In this document: positions 8,501 through 15,039 of the stretch, piece by piece
Layout: the number at the start of each line of letters is the position of its first letter
Numbering within the stretch: the stretch's first letter is position 1
Assembly: GCA_020852055.1 (NCBI GenBank)
Contig: JADZBP010000110.1
Location: 1-35,016, forward strand
Direction: 5' to 3'
Source of the DNA: Candidatus Latescibacterota bacterium
GTDB lineage: Bacteria; Latescibacterota; UBA2968; UBA8231
Length of the DNA stretch: 35,016 bases
The notes under the pieces: generated by a model
The model's input: the letters and a program-made list of their open reading frames with translations, nothing else
The model's database searches: none
Told to the model about the DNA's origin: nothing
Translations under genes and position numbers: made by a program

Positions 8501-9259
8501 CTGCACGGCGATCGCGGTGATACCGAGCTGATTCAGCAGGCGGACCTGATCGAGGTTGGCAGGCAGTCGCACGCCGCTGGGCACTAACACCTGCCCTTCC
8601 CGCACCAAGGTATCCCCTGTCTCGCTGACCAGGGTCTGCGTGGCCACCACCGAGTCGAGAGCCGCCCGCCGCGAAAAAGCCTTCAGGGCGTCCTGCGTCT
8701 CCGGGCTCAAATCCCCTGCGGTGTTGGCGTCCAGGGAAACTATCGGAACCGGAATCGTCCCCCCCGCCTGAACCGGAGGCAGAAAAACCACGATGCTGTC
8801 AGCCCAGACCGCTTGTCCCAGGTCGATGAGGATCTGCCAGTTGCGCAGCCCGTCGATGCTAAAATCCGCCGCCGCTGGCTCCCAGTAGGTCTCCAGATCC
8901 CCGTCTCCCACCAGGGAGGCCAGTTCATTATTAGAGAGCGCGCTGATACCGCCCTGCACCACCGCGCCCCCGGAGCGGACATTGTCAGCGTATTTAAACT
9001 GCTCGACATCCAGCACGTAGTTCTGGATGCCCTGAAAATACTTTGGTTTGATGCCCGCCGCACTGATATCAAAGAGTCCGGAGGAGTCAACCAGCGAGGT
9101 GAGGTCCCGAACCATGCTGTTCTGAACCGTCCAGTTGCGCCAGTGGGAGGGTCGGTTGGCGAAGAGCTGTTGCCCCTGAAATTCATAGGCCTGCCCTTGG
9201 GCAAGCACTATTCCTGCGAACAGCAGGCACCAGACCGCGCCAGCGGTGATGCATTTCAT
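5594..9259 (-). CDS. Giant secreted discoidin-like protein with calcium-loop repeats and FlgD-Ig-like C-terminus
   Basis: 1221 residues from the ATG at 9259 (AGGAG nine to ten bases upstream; an earlier in-frame ATG at 9286 would put nine polar residues before the signal peptide). Signal peptide about 1-20. A first discoidin-like region (about 110-275) has the hallmark GDGDLETYW and DSIVVFLPP. A second (about 420-600) has SPNLATDGLYLTKW, MWLDLGATFWIDKVRI and RRLRFFQVRN. Discoidin (F5/8 C) folds usually bind glycans. A module at about 183-253 interrupts the first one (see findings). Residues about 744-771 and 795-822 are two near-identical aspartate-rich calcium-type repeats. The C-terminal ~100 residues (TPNGDGVND, VGIYDLAGRLVAQV, YAWDGRD, VAPGIYVCRI) form a FlgD-Ig/CHU_C-like domain, often a sorting or anchoring domain in FCB surface proteins. 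It is a paralogue of the gene immediately upstream (9313-11943). Confidence 0.85.
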   Translation of the reverse strand: MKCITAGAVWCLLFAGIVLAQGQAYEFQGQQLFANRPSHWRNWTVQNSMVRDLTSLVDSSGLFDISAAGIKPKYFQGIQNYVLDVEQFKYADNVRSGGAVVQGGISALSNNELASLVGDGDLETYWEPAAADFSIDGLRNWQILIDLGQAVWADSIVVFLPPVQAGGTIPVPIVSLDANTAGDLSPETQDALKAFSRRAALDSVVATQTLVSETGDTLVREGQVLVPSGVRLPANLDQVRLLNQLGITAIAVQGEEDLGDAPKLFAVEVSMGKQAGDTSSKNYRFDAVGRAAEVGNQRRLAFRLEPLDKADYDGDGTPDISGTFVHFVRLTIFDSDLDQQEFLGEGEEGRLAYQSLSPQRQGRRVFQRLSAGGFVKRINPILDNGGKVVKTEEVLYNELPAAEKGEIRYFRRELPRVTEVQVWGQGPNLAYKPERRAGGSFEDGGRGSPNLATDGLYLTKWVGNAWDIKYSSGSGQDQLVCCTMWLDLGATFWIDKVRIGNMTTQETSTEGAPFGLHLLGSDGTTLKPLKLNNLADFYNLEFGLAWSDLVNEVHKNNWDFFNRITGEEFGKRRLRFFQVRNDDPTGEVSGNYSAPGNFNEIQMFGEGYPAETSFSSPPIILLPGVREDDAGKVKERQVLAQIHWETEAVVHRTEPLTGQNLEVAEPLELHPEVQLQIQTRTTDTIDSLVSYFVISGQGTVSELKEEVDQSEYEALTALWDEYNTWNALPASRTIRLQPHKTGRDDDGDGKVDEDLIDGVDNDGDNLIDEDGLTGDGGGPNSRGTFTLTKHDRNKDDDSDGAVDEDAIDGVDNDKDNLIDEDGKKKAAPRQIAQMTATPFFAGWSPWSESYRPTGGENRALITSPSPRKFLQIRVNMVSADPEVTARIKFIRVDLAPPISSEMAGELAVRTAQGLERTARDLGALPDDYAPPVEIPPLANQDFSYFLRAAGPDPNAIGVADGFDEFLLLTPGVAQLTSVRLGEVVVAEVASNIELGATLKIARSSRFTRSFTLTPGDSLLRDGSGASLRVRSRGDSLLIHFPTSLNQGFGETRNALVEVQFKTQPLKAGTDFIGSVRNSNAKDGVFQRIESEGPDATELVNSHTSRPTILHTGEIISGVTVAPVFTPNGDGVNDQLEIQLAVLSLREDRPLAVGIYDLAGRLVAQVRPVSGSSQAQVGIFSYAWDGRDAVGDLVAPGIYVCRISLETDSGEVRAIRVVSVAY
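6795..7030 (-). repeat. Two 83-base direct copies encoding calcium-loop repeats
   Basis: Bases 6795-6877 and 6948-7030 are near-identical direct copies, exactly 153 bases apart, so the reading frame is kept. On the minus strand each encodes a pair of aspartate-rich loops (DDDGDGKVDED ... DGVDNDGDNLIDEDG in one; DDDSDGAVDED ... DGVDNDKDNLIDEDG in the other). Loops of the form D-x-D-x-D-G-x-x-D resemble dockerin/thrombospondin-3/EF-hand-type calcium sites. The intervening 70 bases encode a glycine/threonine-rich linker. Confidence 0.85.
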
Positions 9260-9312
9260 CGTCCTGCTCTCCTCGCGTTGAATCATCTCTTGTGGACCTC
9301 GCGCCCCTCTGT

Positions 9313-11943
9313 TCAGTAGACCAGTGACACCAGGCGGATTGCGGCGAAATCCCCCGCACTGGTGCCGGCACTGAGTTTGGCGAGGTACATTCCCGGCGGT
9401 ACCAAATGCCCCTCCCCATCCTGCCCGTTCCAGAGCACAGTCGCCTCCCCGACCTTGCGCAACTGGGTCCAGCGCCGCATCAGCCGTCCGGACAGATCAT
9501 AGATTTCCACGTCCACCGGCACCGGTTGGACCACCCGCAACACATCGAAGGAGATCGCCGTCGCGTCGTTGACCCCGTCACCGTTGGGCGTGAACGGATT
9601 AGGGCTGACCTGGACCCGCATGATCACACTCTGGATGCCCTGGGCGACGCTGGTCACCACACTGAGGGTATTGCGGTCACCCGTAGTTTCGCCGAAACCC
9701 AACACATTGCCCTCGACAACACGTTGAGGTACGATCTGGGCCAGGGTATCGAGCTGGCTGGTGGCGGGATCCCTTTTGAGAAGGACGACCACATCGCTGA
9801 AACTGGTGCTGTCGCGCGAACCAAGGGTATCCAGGAACACTTGGCCGGCAAAGGTGGTCTTGGCATTCAGCACCCGGTCACGGAACTGGACCAGCACCAC
9901 CAGGGAATCCTTTGGGGCCGTGGCCGCATTCACCCGGGGAAGGCCCAAAATAAAGAAGCTGTCGGTGACCACCGGTTCCAACTCCCGGCGGAAGTCCACC
10001 TCTTCCCGCCGCCGCAATTGCCCCGCTTCTCCCAGACCAAAACCGAACTCGACCTTCTCTATCGCGCTGATCCGGGTCGGGGTGGAGATACGCAGGCGGT
10101 TGAAGCCCGCATCCCCGTCCCGCAAGGAGGGCCGCAAGGCGTAGGTGAACAAGGTGTCGAGGCCGGCCTGCACCTCGGCTGCCGGCACCACCTCGGCCTG
10201 CACTTGCCGGAGCAGGGCCGGAAACACCTGTTCGAAGCGCAGATTCTTGACCAGGGTGGCAGCGCGAGGGTCGCTGCTGGTGAAATCCACCCGCAACTGG
10301 AAAAAGGGACGCTCGCCGGGCAGCGTGATAAGCTGGCCGTTGCGCACCGCCTGGAAGCCGCTCCAGGACACCTCGTCCCGTAGTAGGGGTAGGGGATTAG
10401 TCTTCTTGTCCGCCTTGTTCGCCGCCGCGATCACCGCCGGCGTGGCATTGTATTCGGGCGAAGTGGTCTGAGCCGCGGCGCGCTCGGCGTTAGACAGGGC
10501 GTTCCAGATATCGCGGGCGCTGCCGCGCAACAAGGGGTTGTCGAGGTCGACCTTTTGGCCAAGGGTAAAGCTGCCGCTTCGGTGATCAACCACCTGGGCG
10601 TTGGGCCGCCACTCCACCGCATCGCCGTTGGGCACATTGAGCCGGAGCAGGACCAGCGGCTCCGGGGTCAACCCGGTCTGCATGCTGACCACCGCCGTAG
10701 ACTTGGCCGGGTCACCGACCTTCTCCTCTTCCCAGAAGATCCGTCCCAGGGTGCCACCCTCGAGCAGGTCGAGCTTGGCACGTATACCCTGGAGCCGCTC
10801 GAACTCGGCCGACGTCCTGAGATCCCCTTTGAAGTTCAGGTAGGAACCTAGGAGGGGCAGGGCCCGTTTGTCCACCGGTAGCGCCCGGGAAACATACACC
10901 GCATTGGGAGGAAATCCGTAGTTGAACACCTCCATCTCGGCGATCTCGTAATCCAGACCTGTCAGGGAACGGAACCGGAACCGCTGCAGGTACTGGGGCG
11001 GTTCCATGCGAACGGCCACGGTGTCCTCGACATTGCCCTGGGAGGTGCGCAGCGGTTTGTAAACTGGCTCCCCTTCGACCTTAACCGCGGCCTGGCTACC
11101 CAACAACTCGTAACTGAAACCGGTGACCTGCCGTGCATCCCCTGACTGTCCCCCCCGTACTGCTATGCCGTCATTGGCCTCCAGGCCGTACGCGCTGATA
11201 CGGGGAGAGTCGCTCACCGGGCGCGGGTAGAAGCGGACCAAGCCCACCGGGAAGCGGGAGATCAAGTCCATTAGGATGACCACCGAACTCTTCACTGCCG
11301 GCCGGTTGGGCTTGTCCAGCCGGGAAAAAGCAGTGTTGGGATCGCCGTCGATCAGCCTTTCCAACAGATCGCGTTGCTGGCGGGCGTTGAGCTGTCGTTC
11401 GTAAAGGGTAGGCGAGCGCAGCACAGTCTCAAAGCGTTTCTGCGGGTCGCGGGGCCAGAGTATGGCATTGACCAAATTCACCAGGGCCCGCACCTCCTCG
11501 ACGCCAGCCTGCCGCAAGAGGCGAACCCCTACCAGGTCAGCGGGGAAATCGCCAAAGGCGGGGATCAGCAGTCCGCCCTTTTCGACCAGGGTCTTTCCGT
11601 CGGCCACCACGGCCTGCAGGGCAAAGACACTGTCGCGGGCCACGTGTCGGGTAAAGGCCTGGAATTCACGGCGCTGCTGGAAGCTGAACTGGTCGGGAGA
11701 GAGGATGCTGTCGGGGAAGGATGGCACCGCCACCATCTGGGTGGTATCCAGAGGAGCAACACCCTCTGCATCGAGGGTGTAATCGATGCTCTCGAAGAAA
11801 TTCACGGGGTTGAAAGGCAACTGCTTGGCCTCAGCCCAGGAGATATCCCCTGGGATCGAGAACGAGGTGGGCTGGGCCTCAGCGACACCTCCCCTGGCAA
11901 AGGATAGGAGGAAGGCCCAAGCAAACGCTACCCAAACGGTCAT
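9313..11943 (-). CDS. Large secreted discoidin-like protein with FlgD-Ig-like C-terminus, paralogue of its neighbour
   Basis: 876 residues, ATG at 11943 with AGGAGG seven to eight bases upstream. Signal peptide about 1-23 (VWVAFAWAFLLSFARGGVAEA). A module at about 82-155 (DGKTLVEKGGLLIP ... VRLLRQAGVEEVRAL) is shared with the next gene. Then a discoidin-like region (about 195-350) with LIDGDPNTAFSR, SSVVILMDLISRFPVGLVRF and QRFRFRSLTG. Residues about 370-770 contain further strand-rich segments (SGFQAVRNGQLITLPGERPF). From about 782 the C-terminus reads TPNGDGVND, VDVEIYDLSGRLMRRW, VLWNGQDGEGHLVPPGMY and ends AIRLVSLVY, matching the paralogue's AIRVVSVAY. This is the first gene after the putative promoter. 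Likely exported to the cell surface; whether it binds glycans or forms an appendage is unknown. Confidence 0.85.
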   Translation of the reverse strand: MTVWVAFAWAFLLSFARGGVAEAQPTSFSIPGDISWAEAKQLPFNPVNFFESIDYTLDAEGVAPLDTTQMVAVPSFPDSILSPDQFSFQQRREFQAFTRHVARDSVFALQAVVADGKTLVEKGGLLIPAFGDFPADLVGVRLLRQAGVEEVRALVNLVNAILWPRDPQKRFETVLRSPTLYERQLNARQQRDLLERLIDGDPNTAFSRLDKPNRPAVKSSVVILMDLISRFPVGLVRFYPRPVSDSPRISAYGLEANDGIAVRGGQSGDARQVTGFSYELLGSQAAVKVEGEPVYKPLRTSQGNVEDTVAVRMEPPQYLQRFRFRSLTGLDYEIAEMEVFNYGFPPNAVYVSRALPVDKRALPLLGSYLNFKGDLRTSAEFERLQGIRAKLDLLEGGTLGRIFWEEEKVGDPAKSTAVVSMQTGLTPEPLVLLRLNVPNGDAVEWRPNAQVVDHRSGSFTLGQKVDLDNPLLRGSARDIWNALSNAERAAAQTTSPEYNATPAVIAAANKADKKTNPLPLLRDEVSWSGFQAVRNGQLITLPGERPFFQLRVDFTSSDPRAATLVKNLRFEQVFPALLRQVQAEVVPAAEVQAGLDTLFTYALRPSLRDGDAGFNRLRISTPTRISAIEKVEFGFGLGEAGQLRRREEVDFRRELEPVVTDSFFILGLPRVNAATAPKDSLVVLVQFRDRVLNAKTTFAGQVFLDTLGSRDSTSFSDVVVLLKRDPATSQLDTLAQIVPQRVVEGNVLGFGETTGDRNTLSVVTSVAQGIQSVIMRVQVSPNPFTPNGDGVNDATAISFDVLRVVQPVPVDVEIYDLSGRLMRRWTQLRKVGEATVLWNGQDGEGHLVPPGMYLAKLSAGTSAGDFAAIRLVSLVY

Positions 11944-11999
11944 TCCCTGCCCTCCTGTGGGTAGGCCCGAAGATAATAGAATCCATACAGCGGTCTGGT

Positions 12000-12028
12000 A
12001 AATAATGACTATTTAATCGACCTGTCAA
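12000..12028 (-). promoter_or_regulatory. Putative sigma70-type promoter of the 12-kb surface operon
   Basis: The minus strand has a perfect TTGACA (12028-12023). Seventeen bases later the hexamer TTATTT (12005-12000) is a weak -10; TATTTA with an 18-base spacer or CATTAT with 15 are alternatives. It sits directly behind the terminator at 12035-12063 and about 55 bases before the ATG at 11943, the expected place for the promoter of the following genes. Confidence 0.45.
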
Positions 12029-12034
12029 CCTGCG

Positions 12035-12063
12035 AAAAGAGGAGGGGAATCCCCTCCTCTTTT
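12035..12063 (-). terminator. Rho-independent-type terminator after the CBM9-like gene
   Basis: A perfect 13-base inverted repeat (AAAAGAGGAGGGG, loop AAT, CCCCTCCTCTTTT) lies 45 bases beyond the stop of the 12108-13019 gene. On the minus strand the stem is followed by only a short T run (TTTT within the stem end, then CGC), so termination may be moderate. The symmetry would also work for plus-strand transcripts. Confidence 0.75.
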
Positions 12064-12107
12064 CCTCAGATTCATGCGTATTTGGAGCTGAGCTGGCGCT
12101 GGACTGC

Positions 12108-13019
12108 CTATTTGAGGCTGGCCTTGATACGCCCCCAGGAATCAGTCTCCACGGCGGTGGGCACATTGCCGCAATCGCCCGTATCGCAGGGGATCAACTG
12201 GCCGTCCACAAAGTTCTCGGCCATACGCCAGGTGTTGGCCTGTCCGGACAGGGTGTGGAAGCCGTGGTACGCACCTGGGTCGGTATCGAAGTCGGGCACT
12301 GAGAGCTGGAAGCCGATGATCTTGTTGCCGCTCAGTTCGCTGCGCTTGCTCAGCTCAGGTCCCTGCCAGTTGCATTCGTCCCAGGGGGTGACATACATCT
12401 CGATCACCGAGGTGTTGGGGGACTCGCCCTCGGCATAACCACCGGCATCGGCCCACGGCGGTAGCGGCACCCAACCCTGGCCACTGCCCTGGTAGCCGAG
12501 CAGACGGCCATCCGGGGCTTCGGCAATGCCCACGTACTGCTGGGCCTGGAAGTTGGCCAGCAGCTTGATTTCCTCAGCGGTGTACACTGCTGCATCGAAC
12601 CCATTATACGCACCGCCGGTATGGTCGCCGTCGACCATGAACTCGATGCTGTCGAACTGCCACAGATTGATCAGGTCGCCGCCGGCATAGGTATTGACGT
12701 ATTTGTCGTCCACCCGCTCGATGGCCATATAGAGGTGCTGGCTGGCGCTGTTCCAGGCGAAAAAGGCCCGGTAGGCCAAGTCCGCAGGGTTGATACCGGC
12801 ACCGTCGCCCACGTTCAGCGGCGCAAATTCGTTCTGGTCGAGGGAGGCACCCGGCAAAACATCTTCCCAATCAGCGAGGCTGTTATCGCGGATATCGGGC
12901 AGATCGGAGGTGGGCAGTTCATAAATCGGGTAGACCTTGGTGCCGATGTGCGCATTGGCAGTGCCGCTCAGCGCAACGGCAACGGTGGCGGCCAAAGTCA
13001 AAACAAAACTCTTCTTCAT
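12108..13019 (-). CDS. Secreted CBM9-like (carbohydrate-binding family 9 type) protein
   Basis: 303 residues, ATG at 13019 with AGGAG nine bases upstream. The signal peptide MKKSFVLTLAATVAVALSGTANA is clear. The mature protein is one beta-sandwich-like domain: IRDNSLADWEDVLPG near the start, AFFAWNSASQHLYMAIERVD, then FDSIEFMVDGDHTGG, and later TSVIEMYVTPWDEC. The order (small displacement start, then W-N-x-x-x-x-L-Y-x-A, then D-S-I-E-F-x-x-D) matches the CBM9/DOMON-like pattern, known from xylanase binding modules and from many stand-alone exported proteins. No catalytic domain or C-terminal anchor is present, so it would be released to the periplasm or surface. It has its own promoter, long leader and terminator, suggesting separate and perhaps high expression. 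The ligand (sugar, haem or other) cannot be read from the sequence. Confidence 0.8.
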   Translation of the reverse strand: MKKSFVLTLAATVAVALSGTANAHIGTKVYPIYELPTSDLPDIRDNSLADWEDVLPGASLDQNEFAPLNVGDGAGINPADLAYRAFFAWNSASQHLYMAIERVDDKYVNTYAGGDLINLWQFDSIEFMVDGDHTGGAYNGFDAAVYTAEEIKLLANFQAQQYVGIAEAPDGRLLGYQGSGQGWVPLPPWADAGGYAEGESPNTSVIEMYVTPWDECNWQGPELSKRSELSGNKIIGFQLSVPDFDTDPGAYHGFHTLSGQANTWRMAENFVDGQLIPCDTGDCGNVPTAVETDSWGRIKASLK

Positions 13020-13175
13020 CTTCTTTCACTCCTGTTTAGGTTTTTGATCTCTTACACAATACCAACCAAATGATCTGATGGCTGCCACTCACCCCCTTTC
13101 CAAGAAGGAGTTTCAGGTTCCCAAACTACGAAATTAAGGCTGGGACACCCAATTATTACATATTTTACACACCCC

Positions 13176-13203
13176 AATATATAAAACCTAAACTTTTTTT
13201 CAA
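13176..13203 (-). promoter_or_regulatory. Putative promoter of the CBM9-like gene with ~150-base leader
   Basis: On the minus strand TTGAAA (13203-13198), a 16-base spacer and TATATT (13181-13176) each match the sigma70 consensus at five of six positions. Transcription would start near 13168 and leave a 5' leader of about 150 bases before the ATG at 13019. The leader is AT-richer than its surroundings and contains CTCCT (within GAAACTCCTTCTT), complementary to the AGGAG ribosome site near 13030, so a masking hairpin is conceivable. Otherwise 13020-13289 holds no gene that I can see. Confidence 0.5.
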
Positions 13204-13248
13204 GCTTTTTTGCGCGTCCCTCCCAAGTAGAGCAGCATCCCGGTTTAT

Positions 13249-13266
13249 TGGGCGCGACGACGCCCA
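13249..13266 (-). terminator. Weak hairpin after the duplicated-domain gene
   Basis: TGGGCG, a six-base loop and CGCCCA lie about 24 bases beyond the stop of the 13290-14174 gene. On the minus strand it is followed by ATAAACC rather than a T run, so it is at best a weak terminator. Confidence 0.2.
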
Positions 13267-13289
13267 CCCGGTGATGAGTGGTAAAGGGG

Positions 13290-14174
13290 TTATTGCTTCA
13301 ACGTGTCCGGGGCCACTACCTCCGTAGCCGGGATTGCCCCCTGCTCTTCCGGGTAGAAACGCACGAGTTTGAGATCCTGTAGGCCGATAGCAAAAGGCCC
13401 CCCGGCCATATCCCCGGTAAAAGCAGCGCCAACCCGCAACTGGTAGATCCGGTCGGTTTCCCCGCCCAGGCGCACTGTGCTGGCGTCCACGGTTCCCTCC
13501 AGGGCTTTCCCGGACCAGAAGGTGAGGACGATGGGCCGAAACTCGGTACCCGAGGCACCCTCTTCGGGAAATTCGATCTTGGCGATCTTGGCCAGATCGA
13601 TGGAGCGCTGCTTGCGCCCCTGGGTAAAATCCAGGCGGAGCTGGCCGCGGTAACGCAATTTGCTGACCTCGAAACGCCGGCCCTGCAGGTCGATTATCGT
13701 CGCCTTGAGCTTGAGTTCCTTGCCCGGGGCCAGAGAGTCGGCGTGACGGAAGATTACTTCGCGCACATCGCTAAGCTGAATGGAAATGGGGCCCAGATCC
13801 GTTACCCCGCTCAGGAGATTAGAGATCTGGCCGCTCCCCAGGGCATCCTCGCTGGTGGAGATCCCCGCTCCCCCGGTGAAGATTCTGCCGGTCTCGGTGG
13901 CACCGTTGCGCCAGGTTATCGAGATCGGCTGCTCCTCATCCCCGCGCTCCCCATCCAGCCGAAAACGAGCGATATCGACCAACTGGGCCGTACGAGGCTG
14001 ATCCCCAACAAAGTACTCCAACTCAAAGTTGCCGCGATAACTTAACTTACTCACCTGATGCTGGTTACCCAAGCGGTCGATCACCGTGGCACGCAGCGGG
14101 GCGTATTGGCCCCGAACGATGGTTGCCCAAAGGGTTGCCAGCAGTATCGCGAAACGCAAAACCGCCTTAGTCAT
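13290..14174 (-). CDS. Secreted protein built from two copies of one domain
   Basis: 294 residues, ATG at 14174 with GAGGAGG upstream in the 14-base gap to the preceding gene. A signal peptide covers about residues 1-22 (VLRFAILLATLWATIVRG). The mature protein is an internal duplication: residues about 28-143 and 157-273. Aligned pairs include RATVIDRLGNQHQVSKLSYR with KATIIDLQGRRFEVSKLRYR, LVDIARFRL with LAKIAKIEF, and GPISIQLSDVREVIF with GPFAIGLQDLKLVRF. Each half looks like an all-beta domain (alternating strand pattern). I recognise no named family. It is probably co-transcribed with the upstream lipoprotein and could be a partner of it in the periplasm or at the outer membrane. Confidence 0.8.
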   Translation of the reverse strand: MTKAVLRFAILLATLWATIVRGQYAPLRATVIDRLGNQHQVSKLSYRGNFELEYFVGDQPRTAQLVDIARFRLDGERGDEEQPISITWRNGATETGRIFTGGAGISTSEDALGSGQISNLLSGVTDLGPISIQLSDVREVIFRHADSLAPGKELKLKATIIDLQGRRFEVSKLRYRGQLRLDFTQGRKQRSIDLAKIAKIEFPEEGASGTEFRPIVLTFWSGKALEGTVDASTVRLGGETDRIYQLRVGAAFTGDMAGGPFAIGLQDLKLVRFYPEEQGAIPATEVVAPDTLKQ

Positions 14175-14188
14175 GGCCCCCTCCTCGG

Positions 14189-14890
14189 TTATTGCTGCCC
14201 GCCGCCGCTCTGGTCTGAACCCGAGCCGGGCTGTTCAGGCTGTACCGTCCCGACCGTGATATTCAGGGGGGTGATGCGACCAAAAACCACCTCCACCGGC
14301 CGGATCTCATCCAGGCCTGCCTGCGAATTCTCCATCCTGATCTTGTACACATTTTCGGGAACAATAAAGTGCTTGACCTCGGTGGAGGTTATTCCCCGGC
14401 CCAGGACCGTGCGCATATTGTAGTCCATGATCAGGAAGGGCATCTGGGCGCCAACACCAAACTGATCACCGCCCGAAAAGATGATCTGGAAACGGCCCAC
14501 CGGCACCCGCTGGTACACCTCCTGCCCCATCTTCACCTCCACCCCCTTCAGCTCGATGTTCTTCTTGATATCGGTATTCACCACCACGGTGTAGACCCCC
14601 GCCGGCAGGTCCACCGAAAGGCCATATTCCTGGCTGCTGCTCTCGTAGGCCCCGGGCGAACTGGCAGCCCCCCGCGGAGCGGCCTCGTACACGGTCTCCT
14701 CGGTTTCCTGGTCGAGGACGTAGAAGTTCAACTGGTTGATGCCGCCGGCATCGAGGATGAGCCGGCCCTTACCTTCGGGAATGGGCGGGGGCAGATACTG
14801 GCTACTGCCTCCCGTCGTGGCGCACCCGGAACTCAGCAACCAGGCCATAGACCAGGCTGCCAGCCACCAAAACAATCTGTTCCCGCGCAC
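14189..14890 (-). CDS. Lipoprotein of unknown function (GTG start)
   Basis: 233 residues when started at the GTG at 14890, where AAGGAG lies nine bases upstream. The resulting N-terminus (RGNRLFWWLAAWSMAWLLSSGC) is a good lipoprotein signal peptide with lipobox LSSGC. The longer frame from an ATG at 14935 has no ribosome site and adds a proline-rich extension unlike a signal peptide. The mature part has a GINQLNFYVLDQETEETVY segment, a PEGA-like stretch (LSVDLPAGVYTVVVNTD, then KNIELKGVEVKMGQEVYQRV) and a second one (KHFIVPENVYKIRMENSQ ... EVVFGRITPLNITVG), followed by a glycine/serine/glutamine-rich tail. The PEGA resemblance is by eye. It starts a two-gene unit behind a near-consensus promoter. 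Confidence 0.75.
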   Translation of the reverse strand: MRGNRLFWWLAAWSMAWLLSSGCATTGGSSQYLPPPIPEGKGRLILDAGGINQLNFYVLDQETEETVYEAAPRGAASSPGAYESSSQEYGLSVDLPAGVYTVVVNTDIKKNIELKGVEVKMGQEVYQRVPVGRFQIIFSGGDQFGVGAQMPFLIMDYNMRTVLGRGITSTEVKHFIVPENVYKIRMENSQAGLDEIRPVEVVFGRITPLNITVGTVQPEQPGSGSDQSGGGQQ

Positions 14891-14899
14891 AGGCAGAAT

Positions 14900-14905
14900 C
14901 TCCTT
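14900..14905 (-). promoter_or_regulatory. Ribosome binding site that decides a GTG start
   Basis: AAGGAG on the minus strand, nine bases before the GTG at 14890. It is the only good Shine-Dalgarno sequence near the start of this lipoprotein gene. Confidence 0.6.
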
Positions 14906-15009
14906 TTTTGGGGTAGGCCCGCCGGGAGTGGGCATAGATGGAAAAACGGCCCCGTCGGCGGTATCTGCTCACCAGATAACTAATTTGACCAATTTTCCGA
15001 GTTGGGAAA

Positions 15010-15038
15010 TTTATACGATAAAACCCGGGGACTGTCAA
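15010..15038 (-). promoter_or_regulatory. Near-consensus sigma70 promoter for the lipoprotein/duplicated-domain pair
   Basis: On the minus strand TTGACA (15038-15033), a spacer of exactly 17 bases, then TATAAA (15015-15010). It lies immediately beyond the stop codon of the glycosyltransferase gene and about 120 bases before the GTG at 14890. The surrounding stretch (about 14965-15040) is clearly AT-richer than the flanking genes. Confidence 0.65.
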
Positions 15039-15039
15039 T

